The notes under the pieces: model-generated | The model's input: only the letters and a program-made list of their open reading frames with translations | Told to the model about the DNA's origin: nothing | Databases searched by the model: none | Shown here: positions 8,219 to 17,780 of the stretch, one piece after another | Layout: each line of letters starts with the position of its first letter | Position numbering within the stretch: the first letter of the stretch is position 1 | From: Mycobacterium sp. NS-7484 | GTDB lineage: Bacteria; Actinomycetota; Actinomycetes; Mycobacteriales; Mycobacteriaceae | Reading direction: 5' to 3' | Assembly: GCF_001953975.1 (NCBI RefSeq) | Contig: NZ_MBEJ01000035.1 | Coordinates: forward strand, 1 to 64,000 | DNA length: 64,000 nucleotides | Program-made: the position numbers and the translations under genes

Positions 8219-9081
8219 GTCGACACCTCCCTCGGCTCGGGCCTAAGCCCAGCGTAGATCACAGTTCCCGGGAAAGCAGCATCTGCTCCATTACACGTAA
8301 GCGCGCCGCCTGCACTACGGCCCGTCGCAGCGCCGCTCCAGGCACGTAGATGGCCCCGGTGCCGCTTCACGCGCTGGAGCAGGTCGTCCAACCCAGCTCC
8401 ACGACCGTGGACACCCGTCCCAGAAATGGTGCGTTTGAACGCCTTCTTCATCGCGTCGACCGGGCCATCTACCTGGTTATGCCTACTTAATGTCCTTTCC
8501 AGTCCGTAACCGGCATCGGCGATCGCGAAGGTGATCAGCCCCTGGTTGTTCGGCATCACCTGCATTGCCGCCCATCCGCCATCCACGCCGCTGTGTTCGA
8601 TCACGTTACTGACAACCTCGGACACGCCCCTGAAAAAGGAAGCCGCGTCATGCTGACTTCTGCCCGCCGCCTGAAGAGCACGAAACACACTTTCGGCGAG
8701 GTCGTCGCCGCTGTCCACATCGAACCGCTGCAATTCCGACAAACGACTGCTCGCATCCCATTCATTCACGCGAGGAAGCTCAACTCGACCGCAGAACTGC
8801 GCAAGACACTCTCCGAGGTGCATCCGCGCGACGTAGCGCCGAACGCTTTGATCCTGCGGCGCCACGAATTCGACCCTCAGACCCCTAGACGCAGCGTCCT
8901 CGGCAACAGCCGCGATAGCCGCAAGGCCCATCGGGTCGATGAATCGAGCATGCGTCAAGTCGATCAGAATCGCGTCAGCGTCCTCAGGTGTACCCGAACT
9001 CCAGTTGCTCAGCGTCGCCGCCGTCAGCGACCGCAGATGGTTACCGCCAGCTGGCGCACTGAGATTCACGCGGTCGATCAT
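8215..9081 (-). CDS. STAS domain fused to histidine-kinase-like ATPase
   Basis: A 288-residue protein from ATG 9081; a start at 9108 would add nine residues. Residues 1 to about 100 form a STAS domain (AILIDLTHARFIDPMGLAAI) with the Asp/Pro switch-loop region but no clear phosphoacceptor Ser. Residues 130-270 are a HATPase_c fold: N-box EVVSNVIEH at 155-163, G1 box DAGYG at 189-193 and G2 box GTGVHGRGAG at 221-230. This combines an SpoIIAA-like and an SpoIIAB-like module in one chain. With the overlapping STAS-like gene it likely forms a partner-switching or nucleotide-sensing unit. No sigma factor lies nearby, so the output is unknown. Confidence 0.75.
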   Translation of the reverse strand: MIDRVNLSAPAGGNHLRSLTAATLSNWSSGTPEDADAILIDLTHARFIDPMGLAAIAAVAEDAASRGLRVEFVAPQDQSVRRYVARMHLGECLAQFCGRVELPRVNEWDASSRLSELQRFDVDSGDDLAESVFRALQAAGRSQHDAASFFRGVSEVVSNVIEHSGVDGGWAAMQVMPNNQGLITFAIADAGYGLERTLSRHNQVDGPVDAMKKAFKRTISGTGVHGRGAGLDDLLQRVKRHRGHLRAWSGAATGRSAGGALTCNGADAAFPGTVIYAGLRPEPREVST

Positions 9082-9510
9082 GACACCATGGCCCGACCAG
9101 CTACGCACATGCCGACCGTCAAGCGTCCGAGCAGCCTCGGGGAACAGGCGTCCCCACCTAATATCTCTGTACTACCTCTGGATATCTCTCTACTACCTCT
9201 GGCAGAGGTTCGTTAGGTACCGCGGTGTCTGAGCGAACTCGCCGCCGCGGTGCCGAACATGGATCTCCAGCGCGCACGTGCCCCTGCTCAGCGCCGAATC
9301 TTCTTTAGTGACGGGTTGGAGACCACGTCGACATCCTTTGCGTTCGCACACCGCAACTTCCGTATGCCACTGACGACCGACGGAAAGCGCCTCACGGTTA
9401 GCACCACAATCGCTCACGCCCTGGTGCCACCGAGCAAGGCCATCTCCGGGGGCAACGAACCTCCGGAACCGTGATGTCGATCCACGACACCACCGCAAAG
9501 TGAACAAAAA
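9082..9510. other. Non-coding region between STAS-ATPase gene and tRNA-Leu terminator
   Basis: About 430 bases. They contain the 21-base tandem repeat at 9161-9202 and an unsupported plus-strand frame (9250-9474). The promoter of the STAS-ATPase gene should lie here. Nothing resembling an integrase or att core is visible. Confidence 0.4.
9161..9202. repeat. Two tandem 21-base repeats upstream of the STAS-ATPase gene
   Basis: Copy one at 9161-9181 and copy two at 9182-9202 differ at a single base: ATATCTCT, then G or C, then TACTACCTCTGG. The end of copy two also forms CCTCTGGCAGAGG with the following bases. A two-turn (21-base) period immediately upstream of a gene is compatible with a tandem operator, but function is inferred. 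Confidence 0.6.
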
Positions 9511-9546
9511 CAAAGGTCACGAACCCAAATGAGTTCGTGACCTTTG
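9511..9546 (-). terminator. Rho-independent terminator of tRNA-Leu
   Basis: A near-perfect stem, CAAAGGTCACGAAC with GTTCGTGACCTTTG, encloses an eight-base loop. Reading minus, it is followed by a T-rich run (TTTTTG). It lies about 30 bases beyond the 3' end of tRNA-Leu on the same strand. Confidence 0.8.
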
Positions 9547-9575
9547 TGCCTGCAGTCCATCTGAACCGCTCTCTG

Positions 9576-9658
9576 TGGGCGAAGGGGGACTTGAACCCCC
9601 ACGTCCCGAAGGACACTGGCACCTGAAGCCAGCGCGTCTGCCATTCCGCCACTCGCCC
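9576..9658 (-). tRNA. leuT: tRNA-Leu (anticodon CAG)
   Basis: An 83-base class II tRNA. The acceptor arm GGGCGAG pairs with TTCGCCC before A73. The anticodon stem CTGGC/GCCAG carries the loop TTCAGGT, with CAG at 9623-9625. A variable arm and a GGTTCAAGTCC T-arm are visible; CCA is not encoded. It lies upstream of, and divergent from, fhaA, as in M. tuberculosis, and marks the border between core genome and the accessory DNA to its left. Confidence 0.95.
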
Positions 9659-9932
9659 GAATGACCGAGGCAGCGTAACACTGCGGGCGCGTGGTTCCCA
9701 AACCGTGCGATCAGAGCCCCGATCGGAGGTCCGTGGAATCCCCAGAAAATCCTTAACCTCATCTAGATCAGGTCACTGACCAGCGTCGATCTGATTCTCA
9801 GAGTTCTGTTGGTCCCGCATTTGGGTACCTGGCCGATACCATGCTTGTGAGCAGTGTGGCCAGAGCGACACGCGGGAGCACGGGCGACCGTGCCGAGACG
9901 ACGAACGACAACGAGTAAAGGCGGGCGGTGAC

Positions 9933-11393
9933 ATGGGTCTTGTCGACCGCATCGAACGCAAACTCGAGTCGACTGTCGGTGATGCGTTCGCCCGGGTCTT
10001 CGGCGGCTCGATCGTGCCCCAGGAAGTAGAGACGGCGTTGTGCCGGGAAGCCGAGTCCCGAGCCCGTACGGTGGCCGGTGGACAAGTTTTGGCCCCGAAC
10101 GACTACGTAATTACGCTCAGTGGCACTGACTATCAAAAGGTGAGCGCCGATACTGACCTGACCGCGACCACGTTCGCCAAACATCTGGGGGGATTCATCC
10201 GTGACCAGGGATGGCAAACGTATGGTGATGTGGTCGTCAGATTCGAACAATCACCGAATTTGCACACCGGACAGTTCCGCGCCCGTGGCGCGGTCAACCC
10301 CGATTCGACCGCTGGCGAATCCGCGCGAGCCCACGGCGACCATGCGTTCACCGCAGAATCAGGAGAACCACCTATGACCGATAACCCGAATTACCGCGGC
10401 GGCCAGGGACAGGGGCGCCCCGGCGACGACTACTACGACGACCGGTACGGGCACCCCCAGGACGATCCGCGCGGCGGCGGCCAGTACCCACCCGATCAGG
10501 GCGGCGGCTACCCCCCGCAGGACCAGGGCGGCTACCCGCCGCAGCGTGGCGGTTACCCCGAGCGCGGCGGCTATCCCGACCAGGGTGGTTACCCGGACCA
10601 GGGCGGCTACCCCGATCAAGGTGGTTACCCGGACCAGGGCGGCTACGGCGCGCCTCCGCAGTCCTACGAGCAGCAGCGTCCGCCGGCCGGTTACGGCGGC
10701 CAGCAGGGCGGCTATGACCGTGGCTACGGCGGACAGCCCGGCGGCGGCTACGGCCAGCCGGGGCCGGGCGGTCAACCCGGCTACGGCGCCGGCGCCCCGG
10801 ATTACGACTACGGACGCCAGGATCCCCGCCAGGGCGGTGGCTACCCCGAGCAGGGCGGCTACCCGGAGCAGGGCGGCGGCTACGGCGGCGGCCAGGGCTA
10901 CGGACGTCAGGAGTACGGCCAGCCGCAGCAGGACTACGGGCGCGGCTACGCCGAACCGCAGCAGGGCGGTTACCCCGACCAGGGTTACGGCGCCGAGCCG
11001 GGATACGGCGAGCCGGCCGGATACGGCGGCGGCGGTGACTACGGCGCACCGGCCGGGCAGGGCGGTTACGGCGGCGGGTACGGCGGTGGCGACTATGCCG
11101 CCGGCGGCGCCACCGTCACCCTTCAGCTCGACGACGGCAGTGGCCGCACCTACCAGCTGCGCGAAGGCGCCAACGTGATCGGCCGCGGTCAGGACGCCCA
11201 GTTCCGGCTGCCCGACACCGGGGTGTCGCGCCGCCACTTGGAGATTCGGTGGGACGGGCAGGTCGCGTTGCTGTCCGACCTCAACTCCACCAACGGCACC
11301 ACGGTGAACAACGCACCTGTGCAGGAGTGGCAGCTGGCCGACGGCGACGTGATCCGGCTGGGCCATTCCGAGATCATCGTGCGCGTGCACTGA
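9933..11393 (+). CDS. fhaA: FHA-domain protein FhaA
   Basis: A 486-residue cytoplasmic phosphothreonine-reader. Residues 1 to about 115 are the DUF3662 (FhaA N-terminal) domain. About 145-390 is a low-complexity Gly/Tyr/Gln/Pro linker with repeated GGYPDQ units. About 391-486 is the FHA domain, with [22 protein letters not shown] and NSTNGTTVN. FhaA binds phosphorylated PknB targets, notably the MurJ pseudokinase domain encoded here at 48195-51899, restraining peptidoglycan synthesis at poles and septa. The start follows AAAGGCGGGCGGTGAC. It is the first gene of the fhaA-fhaB-pstP-rodA-pbpA-pknA-pknB cluster. Confidence 0.96.
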   Translation: MGLVDRIERKLESTVGDAFARVFGGSIVPQEVETALCREAESRARTVAGGQVLAPNDYVITLSGTDYQKVSADTDLTATTFAKHLGGFIRDQGWQTYGDVVVRFEQSPNLHTGQFRARGAVNPDSTAGESARAHGDHAFTAESGEPPMTDNPNYRGGQGQGRPGDDYYDDRYGHPQDDPRGGGQYPPDQGGGYPPQDQGGYPPQRGGYPERGGYPDQGGYPDQGGYPDQGGYPDQGGYGAPPQSYEQQRPPAGYGGQQGGYDRGYGGQPGGGYGQPGPGGQPGYGAGAPDYDYGRQDPRQGGGYPEQGGYPEQGGGYGGGQGYGRQEYGQPQQDYGRGYAEPQQGGYPDQGYGAEPGYGEPAGYGGGGDYGAPAGQGGYGGGYGGGDYAAGGATVTLQLDDGSGRTYQLREGANVIGRGQDAQFRLPDTGVSRRHLEIRWDGQVALLSDLNSTNGTTVNNAPVQEWQLADGDVIRLGHSEIIVRVH

Positions 11394-11525
11394 GCGTCTG
11401 AGAACCGGACACACCGGAGTGGCAAGCACCCCGCTTCGCCCTCACGGCTATCGCCGTCCAAGTATCGTGACGTTGCCGACGGTAGCTGAGCAGTACCAGT
11501 GGGGCGGATACGGAGAGGACGTCAG

Positions 11526-11993
11526 ATGCAGGGGTTAGTGCTGCAACTGACGCGTGTCGGTTTCCTCCTGCTGCTGTGGCTGTTCATCTGGTCGGTGCTG
11601 CGTATCCTGCGAACCGATATCTACGCGCCGACCGGTGCGGTGATGGTGCGCCGGGGTCTGGCCCTTCGCGGTTCCTTGCTGCCGAATCGGGACCGACGCC
11701 ATATCGCGCGGCAATTGGTGGTCACCGAAGGCGCACTGGCCGGCACCCGCATCACCCTGGGCACACAGCCGGTGCTGATCGGCCGTGCCGACGACTCCAC
11801 TTTGGTGCTCACCGATGATTACGCGTCGACGCGCCACGCCCGGCTCTCGCCACGAGGATCGGAGTGGTACGTCGAGGACCTAGGATCGACCAACGGCACA
11901 TACCTTGACAGGGCGAAGGTGACAACAGCGGTAAGGGTTTCCATCGGAACGCCGGTTCGAATCGGCAAGACGGTAATCGAGTTGCGCCCGTGA
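11526..11993 (+). CDS. fhaB: FHA-domain membrane protein FhaB (FipA)
   Basis: A 155-residue protein from ATG 11526, preceded by GGAGAGGACG. A hydrophobic N-terminal helix (about residues 7-28) anchors it. The FHA domain occupies about 68-150, with IGRADDSTLVL, RHARLSPRG and GSTNGTYLD. In mycobacteria FhaB/FipA recognises phospho-Thr on partners, including FtsZ, and supports division under stress. It ends 28 bases before pstP. Confidence 0.95.
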   Translation: MQGLVLQLTRVGFLLLLWLFIWSVLRILRTDIYAPTGAVMVRRGLALRGSLLPNRDRRHIARQLVVTEGALAGTRITLGTQPVLIGRADDSTLVLTDDYASTRHARLSPRGSEWYVEDLGSTNGTYLDRAKVTTAVRVSIGTPVRIGKTVIELRP

Positions 11994-12021
11994 CGCGCAC
12001 GCGAGGAGCGCGAGGAGCACT

Positions 12022-13545
12022 ATGACCCTCGTACTCCGATATGCCGCGCGCAGTGATCGCGGGCTGGTTCGCGCCAACAACGAGGACTCGGTGTACGCCG
12101 GGGCTCGACTCCTGGCCTTGGCCGACGGCATGGGTGGCCATGCCGCAGGCGAGGTGGCCTCACAGTTGGTCATCGCAGCGCTCGCGCATCTCGACGACGA
12201 CGAACCCGGTGGGGACCTGCTCAGCAAGCTCGATGCCGCCGTCGGTCAGGGCAACTCCGCCATCGCGGCGCATGTAGAAGCCGATCCGGAACTCGACGGG
12301 ATGGGCACGACGCTCACCGCGATCCTGTTCGCCGGCAACCGGCTGGGCCTGGTCCACATCGGTGATTCCCGGGGCTACCTGCTCCGCGACGGTGAACTGA
12401 CCCAGATCACGAAGGACGACACGTTCGTCCAGACGTTGGTCGACGAAGGCCGGATCACCGCCGAGGAGGCCCACAGCCATCCGCAGCGCTCACTGATCAT
12501 GCGGGCGCTGACCGGCCATGAGGTCGAGCCGACCCTGATCATGCGCGAGGCCAAGGCCGGCGACCGTTACCTGCTGTGTTCGGACGGTCTGTCCGATCCG
12601 GTCAGCCAGGAGACCATCCACGAGGCCCTGCAGATCGAGGACGTCGCCGAGAGCGCCGACCGGCTGATCGAGTTGGCACTGCGCGGCGGGGGCCCGGACA
12701 ACGTCACGGTGGTGGTCGCCGACGTCGTCGACTACGACTACGGGCAGACCCAACCGATCCTGGCCGGCGCGGTGTCGGGGAATGACGATCAGAGCGCTCC
12801 GCCGGACACGGCCGCCGGACGGGCCTCGGCCTTCAATCCCCGGCGCAACGAACCAAAGCGTGTGGTTCCGCAACCGGCCGAGCCCGACCGCAGGCCACGC
12901 TCGCGGCGCCGGATCCTCATCGCCGTCGTGCTCCTCGTGCTGGTGATCCTGGCCGGGTTGGCGATCGGCCGGGAGATCATCCGCAACAACTATTACGTCG
13001 CCGCACATGACGGCACGGTGTCGATCATGCGCGGTGTGCAGGGCTCGTTTCTGGGGGTCTCGCTCCAGGAGCCCTACCGCCTGGGTTGCCTCAACGACCG
13101 CAACGAACTGTCGTTGATCGGCGCCGACGAAGACCAGAACCGCCGTGACTGCCGGTTGATGGCGGTGGATGACATGCGTCCCTCCGAACGCGCTCAGGTC
13201 GTGGCCGGCCTGCCCGGCGGTTCCCTGGACGACGCGTTCGAACAGATCAGCTCACTGGCCCGCAGTTCCGTGCTGCCCGTCTGCGCCCCACGTACCGCCA
13301 CCACGACGTCCAAACCGTCACCGACGCCGTCGCCGAGCCCGAGTCCGACCACCACGGCCGCGCCGGGGTCGGCCCCCGGCGCCGAGTCACCGGCCCCCGA
13401 AACGTCCGCGCCGCCGTCGCCCACGCCCGGCGCCCCGGCTCCGACGTCGGGCGCTCCGCTGCCGTCGCCCTCGCCGCCGCCCACAGTCACCGCACTGCCT
13501 CCCCCACCACCAGAACCGGGGACGAACTGCCGAGCGGTGTCATGA
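12022..13545 (+). CDS. pstP: PP2C Ser/Thr phosphatase PstP
   Basis: A 507-residue protein. Residues 1-240 form the PPM/PP2C phosphatase, with metal-binding ADGMGGHAAGE, a GTTLT motif, HIGDSRGYL, CSDGLSD and GGPDNVTVVV. A membrane helix is at about 297-316 after a basic RRPRSRRR stop signal. An extracellular domain of about 100 residues and a Pro/Ser/Thr-rich tail follow. It dephosphorylates PknA, PknB and their substrates, making it the sole general counterweight to the kinases in this operon. Its stop overlaps the rodA start in ATGA. Confidence 0.96.
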   Translation: MTLVLRYAARSDRGLVRANNEDSVYAGARLLALADGMGGHAAGEVASQLVIAALAHLDDDEPGGDLLSKLDAAVGQGNSAIAAHVEADPELDGMGTTLTAILFAGNRLGLVHIGDSRGYLLRDGELTQITKDDTFVQTLVDEGRITAEEAHSHPQRSLIMRALTGHEVEPTLIMREAKAGDRYLLCSDGLSDPVSQETIHEALQIEDVAESADRLIELALRGGGPDNVTVVVADVVDYDYGQTQPILAGAVSGNDDQSAPPDTAAGRASAFNPRRNEPKRVVPQPAEPDRRPRSRRRILIAVVLLVLVILAGLAIGREIIRNNYYVAAHDGTVSIMRGVQGSFLGVSLQEPYRLGCLNDRNELSLIGADEDQNRRDCRLMAVDDMRPSERAQVVAGLPGGSLDDAFEQISSLARSSVLPVCAPRTATTTSKPSPTPSPSPSPTTTAAPGSAPGAESPAPETSAPPSPTPGAPAPTSGAPLPSPSPPPTVTALPPPPPEPGTNCRAVS

Positions 13546-14957
13546 CAACTCAACCCCAGTCGCCGGTTACCGTCATGCCGCCGCTACCCAATCGGCGCAA
13601 CGCGGAACTGCTGCTTCTGGGGTTCGCGACCCTGATCACCACCGTCGCGCTACTGATCGTCGAGGCCAACCAGGAACAGGGCCTGAGCTGGGATCTGGCT
13701 CGCTACGTCGTCGTTTTCGCGGCCCTGATGGGCGCGGCGCATCTGGCGATCCGACGCTTCGCACCGTACGCCGACCCGCTGCTGCTGCCCGTGGTGGCCG
13801 TGCTCAACGGACTCGGGTTGGTGATGATCCACCGACTGGACCTGGCCAAGGGCCAGCTGACCTCAGATGAGTTGGGCGGCACGGCCAACCAGCAGATGAT
13901 GTGGACCCTGGTCGGCGTCATCGGGTTCTCGATCGTGGTGGCGGTGCTGGCCGACCATCGCATGCTGGCCCGCTATGGATACATCTGCGCGCTGGCCGGC
14001 CTTGTGCTGCTTGTCATTCCGGCCCTGCTGCCGGCGAGGTACTCCGAACAGTACGGCGCCAAGATCTGGATCCAGTTCCCCGGCTTCTCGATTCAGCCCG
14101 CCGAATTCTCCAAGATCCTGCTGCTCATCTTCTTCGCCGCGGTGTTGGTGGCCAAGCGGGATCTGTTCACCAGCGCCGGAAAGCACTTCCTCGGCCTGGA
14201 TCTGCCTCGGCCCCGGGACCTGGCTCCGCTGCTGCTGGCGTGGGCGGCCTCGGTGGGCGTGATGGTGTTCGAAAAGGATTTGGGCACCTCACTTCTGCTG
14301 TACGCGTCGTTTCTGGTTCTGGTCTACGTGGCAACCGAGCGGCTCAGCTGGGTGGTCATCGGGCTGGCCCTGTTTGCGGCCGGAAGCGTTGTGGCATACC
14401 AGGTTTTCGGTCATGTCCGGGTGCGGGTGGAAACGTGGCTCGATCCGTTCGCCGACCCTGAGGGCGCCGGCTACCAGATGGTGCAGTCGCTGTTCAGTTT
14501 CGCCACCGGCGGCATCTTCGGCACCGGCCTCGGCAACGGCCAGCCCGGGACGGTGCCCGCTGCAGCCACCGACTTCATCATCGCCGCGATCGGCGAGGAA
14601 CTCGGATTGGTCGGGCTCGCAGGCGTTCTCATGCTCTACACGATCTTCATCATCCGCGGCATGCGCACCGCGATCGCCGTTCGCGACAGCTTCGGCAAGC
14701 TGCTGGCCGCCGGGCTGGCGGCCACCCTGGCCATCCAGCTGTTCATCGTCGTCGGCGGTGTCACCAAGCTGATCCCGCTGACCGGGTTGACGACACCGTG
14801 GATGTCCTACGGCGGATCCTCACTGCTGGCCAACTACATCCTGCTGGCCATCCTGGTACGCATCTCCCATGCGGCCCGTCGGCCGATCACCACCACCCCG
14901 GCACCTAACCCCACCCCGATCGCCGCGGCCAGCACCGAGGTGATCGAGAAGGTATGA
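13542..14957 (+). CDS. rodA: SEDS peptidoglycan glycosyltransferase RodA
   Basis: A 471-residue polytopic membrane protein with about ten to twelve helices. SEDS landmarks include the large extracellular loop with WIQFPGFSIQPAEFSK, the EKDLGTSLLLY segment, and the C-terminal LPLTGLTTPWMSYGGSS-type motif. It polymerises lipid II glycan chains and pairs with the transpeptidase PbpA encoded next. Start and stop overlap pstP and pbpA by four bases each, indicating coupled translation. Confidence 0.96.
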   Translation: MTTQPQSPVTVMPPLPNRRNAELLLLGFATLITTVALLIVEANQEQGLSWDLARYVVVFAALMGAAHLAIRRFAPYADPLLLPVVAVLNGLGLVMIHRLDLAKGQLTSDELGGTANQQMMWTLVGVIGFSIVVAVLADHRMLARYGYICALAGLVLLVIPALLPARYSEQYGAKIWIQFPGFSIQPAEFSKILLLIFFAAVLVAKRDLFTSAGKHFLGLDLPRPRDLAPLLLAWAASVGVMVFEKDLGTSLLLYASFLVLVYVATERLSWVVIGLALFAAGSVVAYQVFGHVRVRVETWLDPFADPEGAGYQMVQSLFSFATGGIFGTGLGNGQPGTVPAAATDFIIAAIGEELGLVGLAGVLMLYTIFIIRGMRTAIAVRDSFGKLLAAGLAATLAIQLFIVVGGVTKLIPLTGLTTPWMSYGGSSLLANYILLAILVRISHAARRPITTTPAPNPTPIAAASTEVIEKV

Positions 14958-16429
14958 ACACCTCGCTGCGCAGGGTGGCAGTCACGATCATGGTGCTGAT
15001 CGTGCTGCTGCTGGCCAATGCCACGATCACCCAGGTGTTCACCGCCGACGGGTTGCGGGCCGACCCACGCAACCAGCGGGTGCTGCTCGACGAGTACTCG
15101 CGTCAACGTGGCCAGATCACCGCGGGCGGCCAGTTGCTGGCCTACTCGGTGGCCACCGACGGCCGATTCCGCTTCCTGCGCGTCTATCCCAATCCCGAGG
15201 TGTACGCCCCGGTGACCGGGTTCTACTCGCTCGGTTACTCCAGCACGGGACTGGAGCGGGCCGAGGACTCCATTCTCAACGGCTCCGACGAGCGGCTGTT
15301 CGGCCGGCGCCTGGCCGATTTCTTCACCGGCCGCGACCCTCGCGGCGGCAATGTCGACACCACGATCAAGCCGCAGGTGCAGCAGGCCGCGTGGGATGCG
15401 CTGCAGAAAGGCTGTGACGGCCCCTGCAAGGGCTCGGTGGTGGCGCTTGAGCCCTCGACCGGCAAGATCCTGGCCATGGCGTCGGCTCCGTCATATGACC
15501 CCAACCTGCTGGCCACCCACGACCTGGCCGCCCAAAGTCAGGCCTGGCAGCAGTTGCGCGACGACGACCAGTCGCCCCTGCTGAACCGGGCGATCTCGGA
15601 GACCTACCCACCGGGCTCGACGTTCAAGGTGATCACCACCGCGGCGGCGCTGCAGTCCGGGGCCACCCCCGACACGCAGCTCACCGCGGCGCCGCGGATT
15701 CCGCTGCCGGACAGCACCGCGACGCTGGAGAACTTCGGTGGCTCATCCTGCGGCGGCGGGCCCACCGCCACGTTGCGTGAGGCGTTCGCCAGATCGTGCA
15801 ACACCGCGTTCGTCGAGCTGGGATTGAACACCGGTGCCGACAAGCTCAAGGCCACCGCTCAGGCGTTCGGTCTGGACGAACCGCCGGCACCGATTCCGTT
15901 GCAGGTGGCCGAGTCCACGACGGGTCCCATCGCCGACGGCGCCGCACTCGGCATGTCCAGCATCGGGCAGCGCGACGTGGCCCTGACTCCGTTGCAGAAC
16001 GCGCAGGTCGCCGCGACCATCGCCAATGACGGCATCGCGATGCGCCCGTATCTTGTGGATAGCCTCAAAGGGCCCGACCTGACCACAATCGCCACCACTG
16101 CGCCCGCCCAAGCGCGCCGGGCGGTGTCACCCCAGGTCGCGGCTACACTTACGGACTTGATGGTCGCCGCCGAGCAGGTGACTCAGCAGAAGGGAGCCAT
16201 CGCCGGCGTGCAGATCGCTTCGAAGACCGGTACGGCAGAGCACGGGACGGACCCCCGTAACACTCCGCCGCATGCCTGGTACATCGCATTCGCACCGGCC
16301 TCCGACCCCAAGGTCGCGGTCTCGGTGTTGATCGAGGACGGTGGGGACCGGTTGTCGGCCACCGGCGGCGCACTCGCCGCCCCGATCGGACGCGCCACGA
16401 TTGCGGCGGCGCTGCGGGAGGGTTCATGA
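14954..16429 (+). CDS. pbpA: Class B penicillin-binding protein PbpA
   Basis: A 491-residue transpeptidase. The N-terminal membrane anchor is at about residues 8-30, then a PBP dimerisation region. The transpeptidase domain has the STFK active site (PPGSTFKVI), SCN (FARSCNTAF) and KTGTAE motifs. It cross-links peptidoglycan at the septum and sidewall as the RodA partner. Its TGA stop overlaps the ATG of a 26-codon micro-ORF that leads into pknA. Confidence 0.96.
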   Translation: MNTSLRRVAVTIMVLIVLLLANATITQVFTADGLRADPRNQRVLLDEYSRQRGQITAGGQLLAYSVATDGRFRFLRVYPNPEVYAPVTGFYSLGYSSTGLERAEDSILNGSDERLFGRRLADFFTGRDPRGGNVDTTIKPQVQQAAWDALQKGCDGPCKGSVVALEPSTGKILAMASAPSYDPNLLATHDLAAQSQAWQQLRDDDQSPLLNRAISETYPPGSTFKVITTAAALQSGATPDTQLTAAPRIPLPDSTATLENFGGSSCGGGPTATLREAFARSCNTAFVELGLNTGADKLKATAQAFGLDEPPAPIPLQVAESTTGPIADGAALGMSSIGQRDVALTPLQNAQVAATIANDGIAMRPYLVDSLKGPDLTTIATTAPAQARRAVSPQVAATLTDLMVAAEQVTQQKGAIAGVQIASKTGTAEHGTDPRNTPPHAWYIAFAPASDPKVAVSVLIEDGGDRLSATGGALAAPIGRATIAAALREGS

Positions 16430-16506
16430 GTCCGCGAAGGCGACCCGGAGTGAGGATCGCAGCGAGGGACGAGCGAGGACCGGAGCGACTGGGAGTCGAG
16501 CCATGA
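16426..16506 (+). CDS. Micro-ORF bridging pbpA and pknA (MIRU-like element)
   Basis: A 26-residue frame, [18 protein letters not shown] followed by PERLGVEP. Its ATG overlaps the pbpA stop and its TGA overlaps the pknA ATG (ATGA at both joints). Such in-frame connectors, whose start and stop overlap the neighbours, are the defining layout of mycobacterial interspersed repetitive units (MIRUs). Peptide function is doubtful; the likely role is to maintain translational coupling. Confidence 0.6.
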   Translation: MSPRRRPGVRIAARDERGPERLGVEP

Positions 16507-17780
16507 GCCCCCGCGTTGGAGTCACGCTGTCCGGGCGGTACCGGCTGCAGCGGCTGATCGCCACCGGCGGTATGGGTCAGGTGTGGGAGGCCGTCGACTC
16601 ACGGCTGGGCCGCCGCGTCGCGGTCAAGGTGCTCAAGGCCGAGTTCTCCACCGACGCCGAGTTCGTCGAGCGGTTCCGCGCCGAGGCCCGCACGGTGGCC
16701 ATGCTCAACCACCCCGGCATCGCCAGCGTGTACGACTACGGCGAGACCGAGCTGGACGGCGAGGGCCGCACCGCCTACCTGGTCATGGAGCTGATCAACG
16801 GCGAGCCGCTGAACTCCGTGCTCAAACGCACCGGCCGGCTGTCGTTGCGTCATGCCCTGGACATGCTCGAGCAGACCGGCCGCGCCCTGCAGGTGGCCCA
16901 CACCGCGGGCCTGGTGCACCGCGACGTCAAGCCCGGCAACATCCTGATCACCCCGACCGGTCAGGTGAAGCTCACCGACTTCGGTATCGCCAAGGCCGTC
17001 GACGCCGCGCCGGTCACCCAGACCGGCATGGTGATGGGCACGGCGCAGTACATCGCCCCCGAACAGGCCCTGGGCCATGACGCCACCGCGGCCAGCGATG
17101 TGTACTCGCTGGGAGTCGTTGGCTACGAATCGGTTTCGGGCAAGCGGCCGTTCACCGGTGACGGTGCGCTGACCGTGGCGATGAAGCACATCAAGGAGAC
17201 CCCGCCGCCGCTGCCGGCCGATCTGCCGCCCAATGTGCGTGAGCTGATCGAGATCACCCTGGTGAAGAACCCCGGGATGCGGTACAAGTCCGGTGGTCCG
17301 TTCGCCGACGCGGTCGCCGCGGTGCGCTCGGGCCGTCGACCGCCCCGACCCAACCAGGCCCCGACGCTGGGACGGGCGGCTCCGGCCGCCGTGCCCTCGG
17401 CCGCCCAGGCCCGCGCCGCGGCCGATCTGACCGGCCGGACACCGATGACGGCCACCCGGGCCCGGCCGACCACCGCCGCCCACCGCCCGGCGCCACCGCC
17501 GCGGCGCACGTTCTCGTCGGGGCAGCGGGCCCTGCTGTGGGCCGCCGGCGTGCTCGGCGCGCTGGCGATCGTCATTGCCATCCTGATCGTGCTCAACGCG
17601 CAGGACCGCAAGGATCAACAACAGTCGCCGCCGCCCACGGTCACCGACACCGTGACCGAGACGACGCCCTACCAGACCCCGGCAGCGCTGCCGGATCTGG
17701 CCTTTCACGTGATCATGCCCAGCGACGCCGGGGCGCTCGCCCAGGGTGTCCCCAAGGCACCAGAACAGATACTGCGATGA
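16503..17780 (+). CDS. pknA: Ser/Thr protein kinase PknA
   Basis: A 425-residue protein from ATG 16503. The kinase domain (1 to about 275) shows [11 protein letters not shown], the catalytic Lys in [28 protein letters not shown] and [11 protein letters not shown] Pro/Ala/Arg-rich juxtamembrane region leads to one membrane helix at about 340-364 and a short exterior tail with no PASTA repeats. PknA is an essential regulator of growth, shape and mycolate/peptidoglycan enzymes, and acts with PknB. The stop overlaps the pknB start in ATGA. Confidence 0.96.
   Translation: MSPRVGVTLSGRYRLQRLIATGGMGQVWEAVDSRLGRRVAVKVLKAEFSTDAEFVERFRAEARTVAMLNHPGIASVYDYGETELDGEGRTAYLVMELINGEPLNSVLKRTGRLSLRHALDMLEQTGRALQVAHTAGLVHRDVKPGNILITPTGQVKLTDFGIAKAVDAAPVTQTGMVMGTAQYIAPEQALGHDATAASDVYSLGVVGYESVSGKRPFTGDGALTVAMKHIKETPPPLPADLPPNVRELIEITLVKNPGMRYKSGGPFADAVAAVRSGRRPPRPNQAPTLGRAAPAAVPSAAQARAAADLTGRTPMTATRARPTTAAHRPAPPPRRTFSSGQRALLWAAGVLGALAIVIAILIVLNAQDRKDQQQSPPPTVTDTVTETTPYQTPAALPDLAFHVIMPSDAGALAQGVPKAPEQILR

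Noticed and set aside
9250..9474. Possible small gene between the STAS-ATPase and tRNA-Leu
   Set aside because: No ribosome binding site, no recognisable features, and it spans a likely non-coding gap.
10359..11429. Long minus-strand open frame opposite fhaA
   Set aside because: It is an Ala/Val/Leu-rich mirror of the Gly/Tyr repeat codons, and fhaA has clear DUF3662 and FHA domains.
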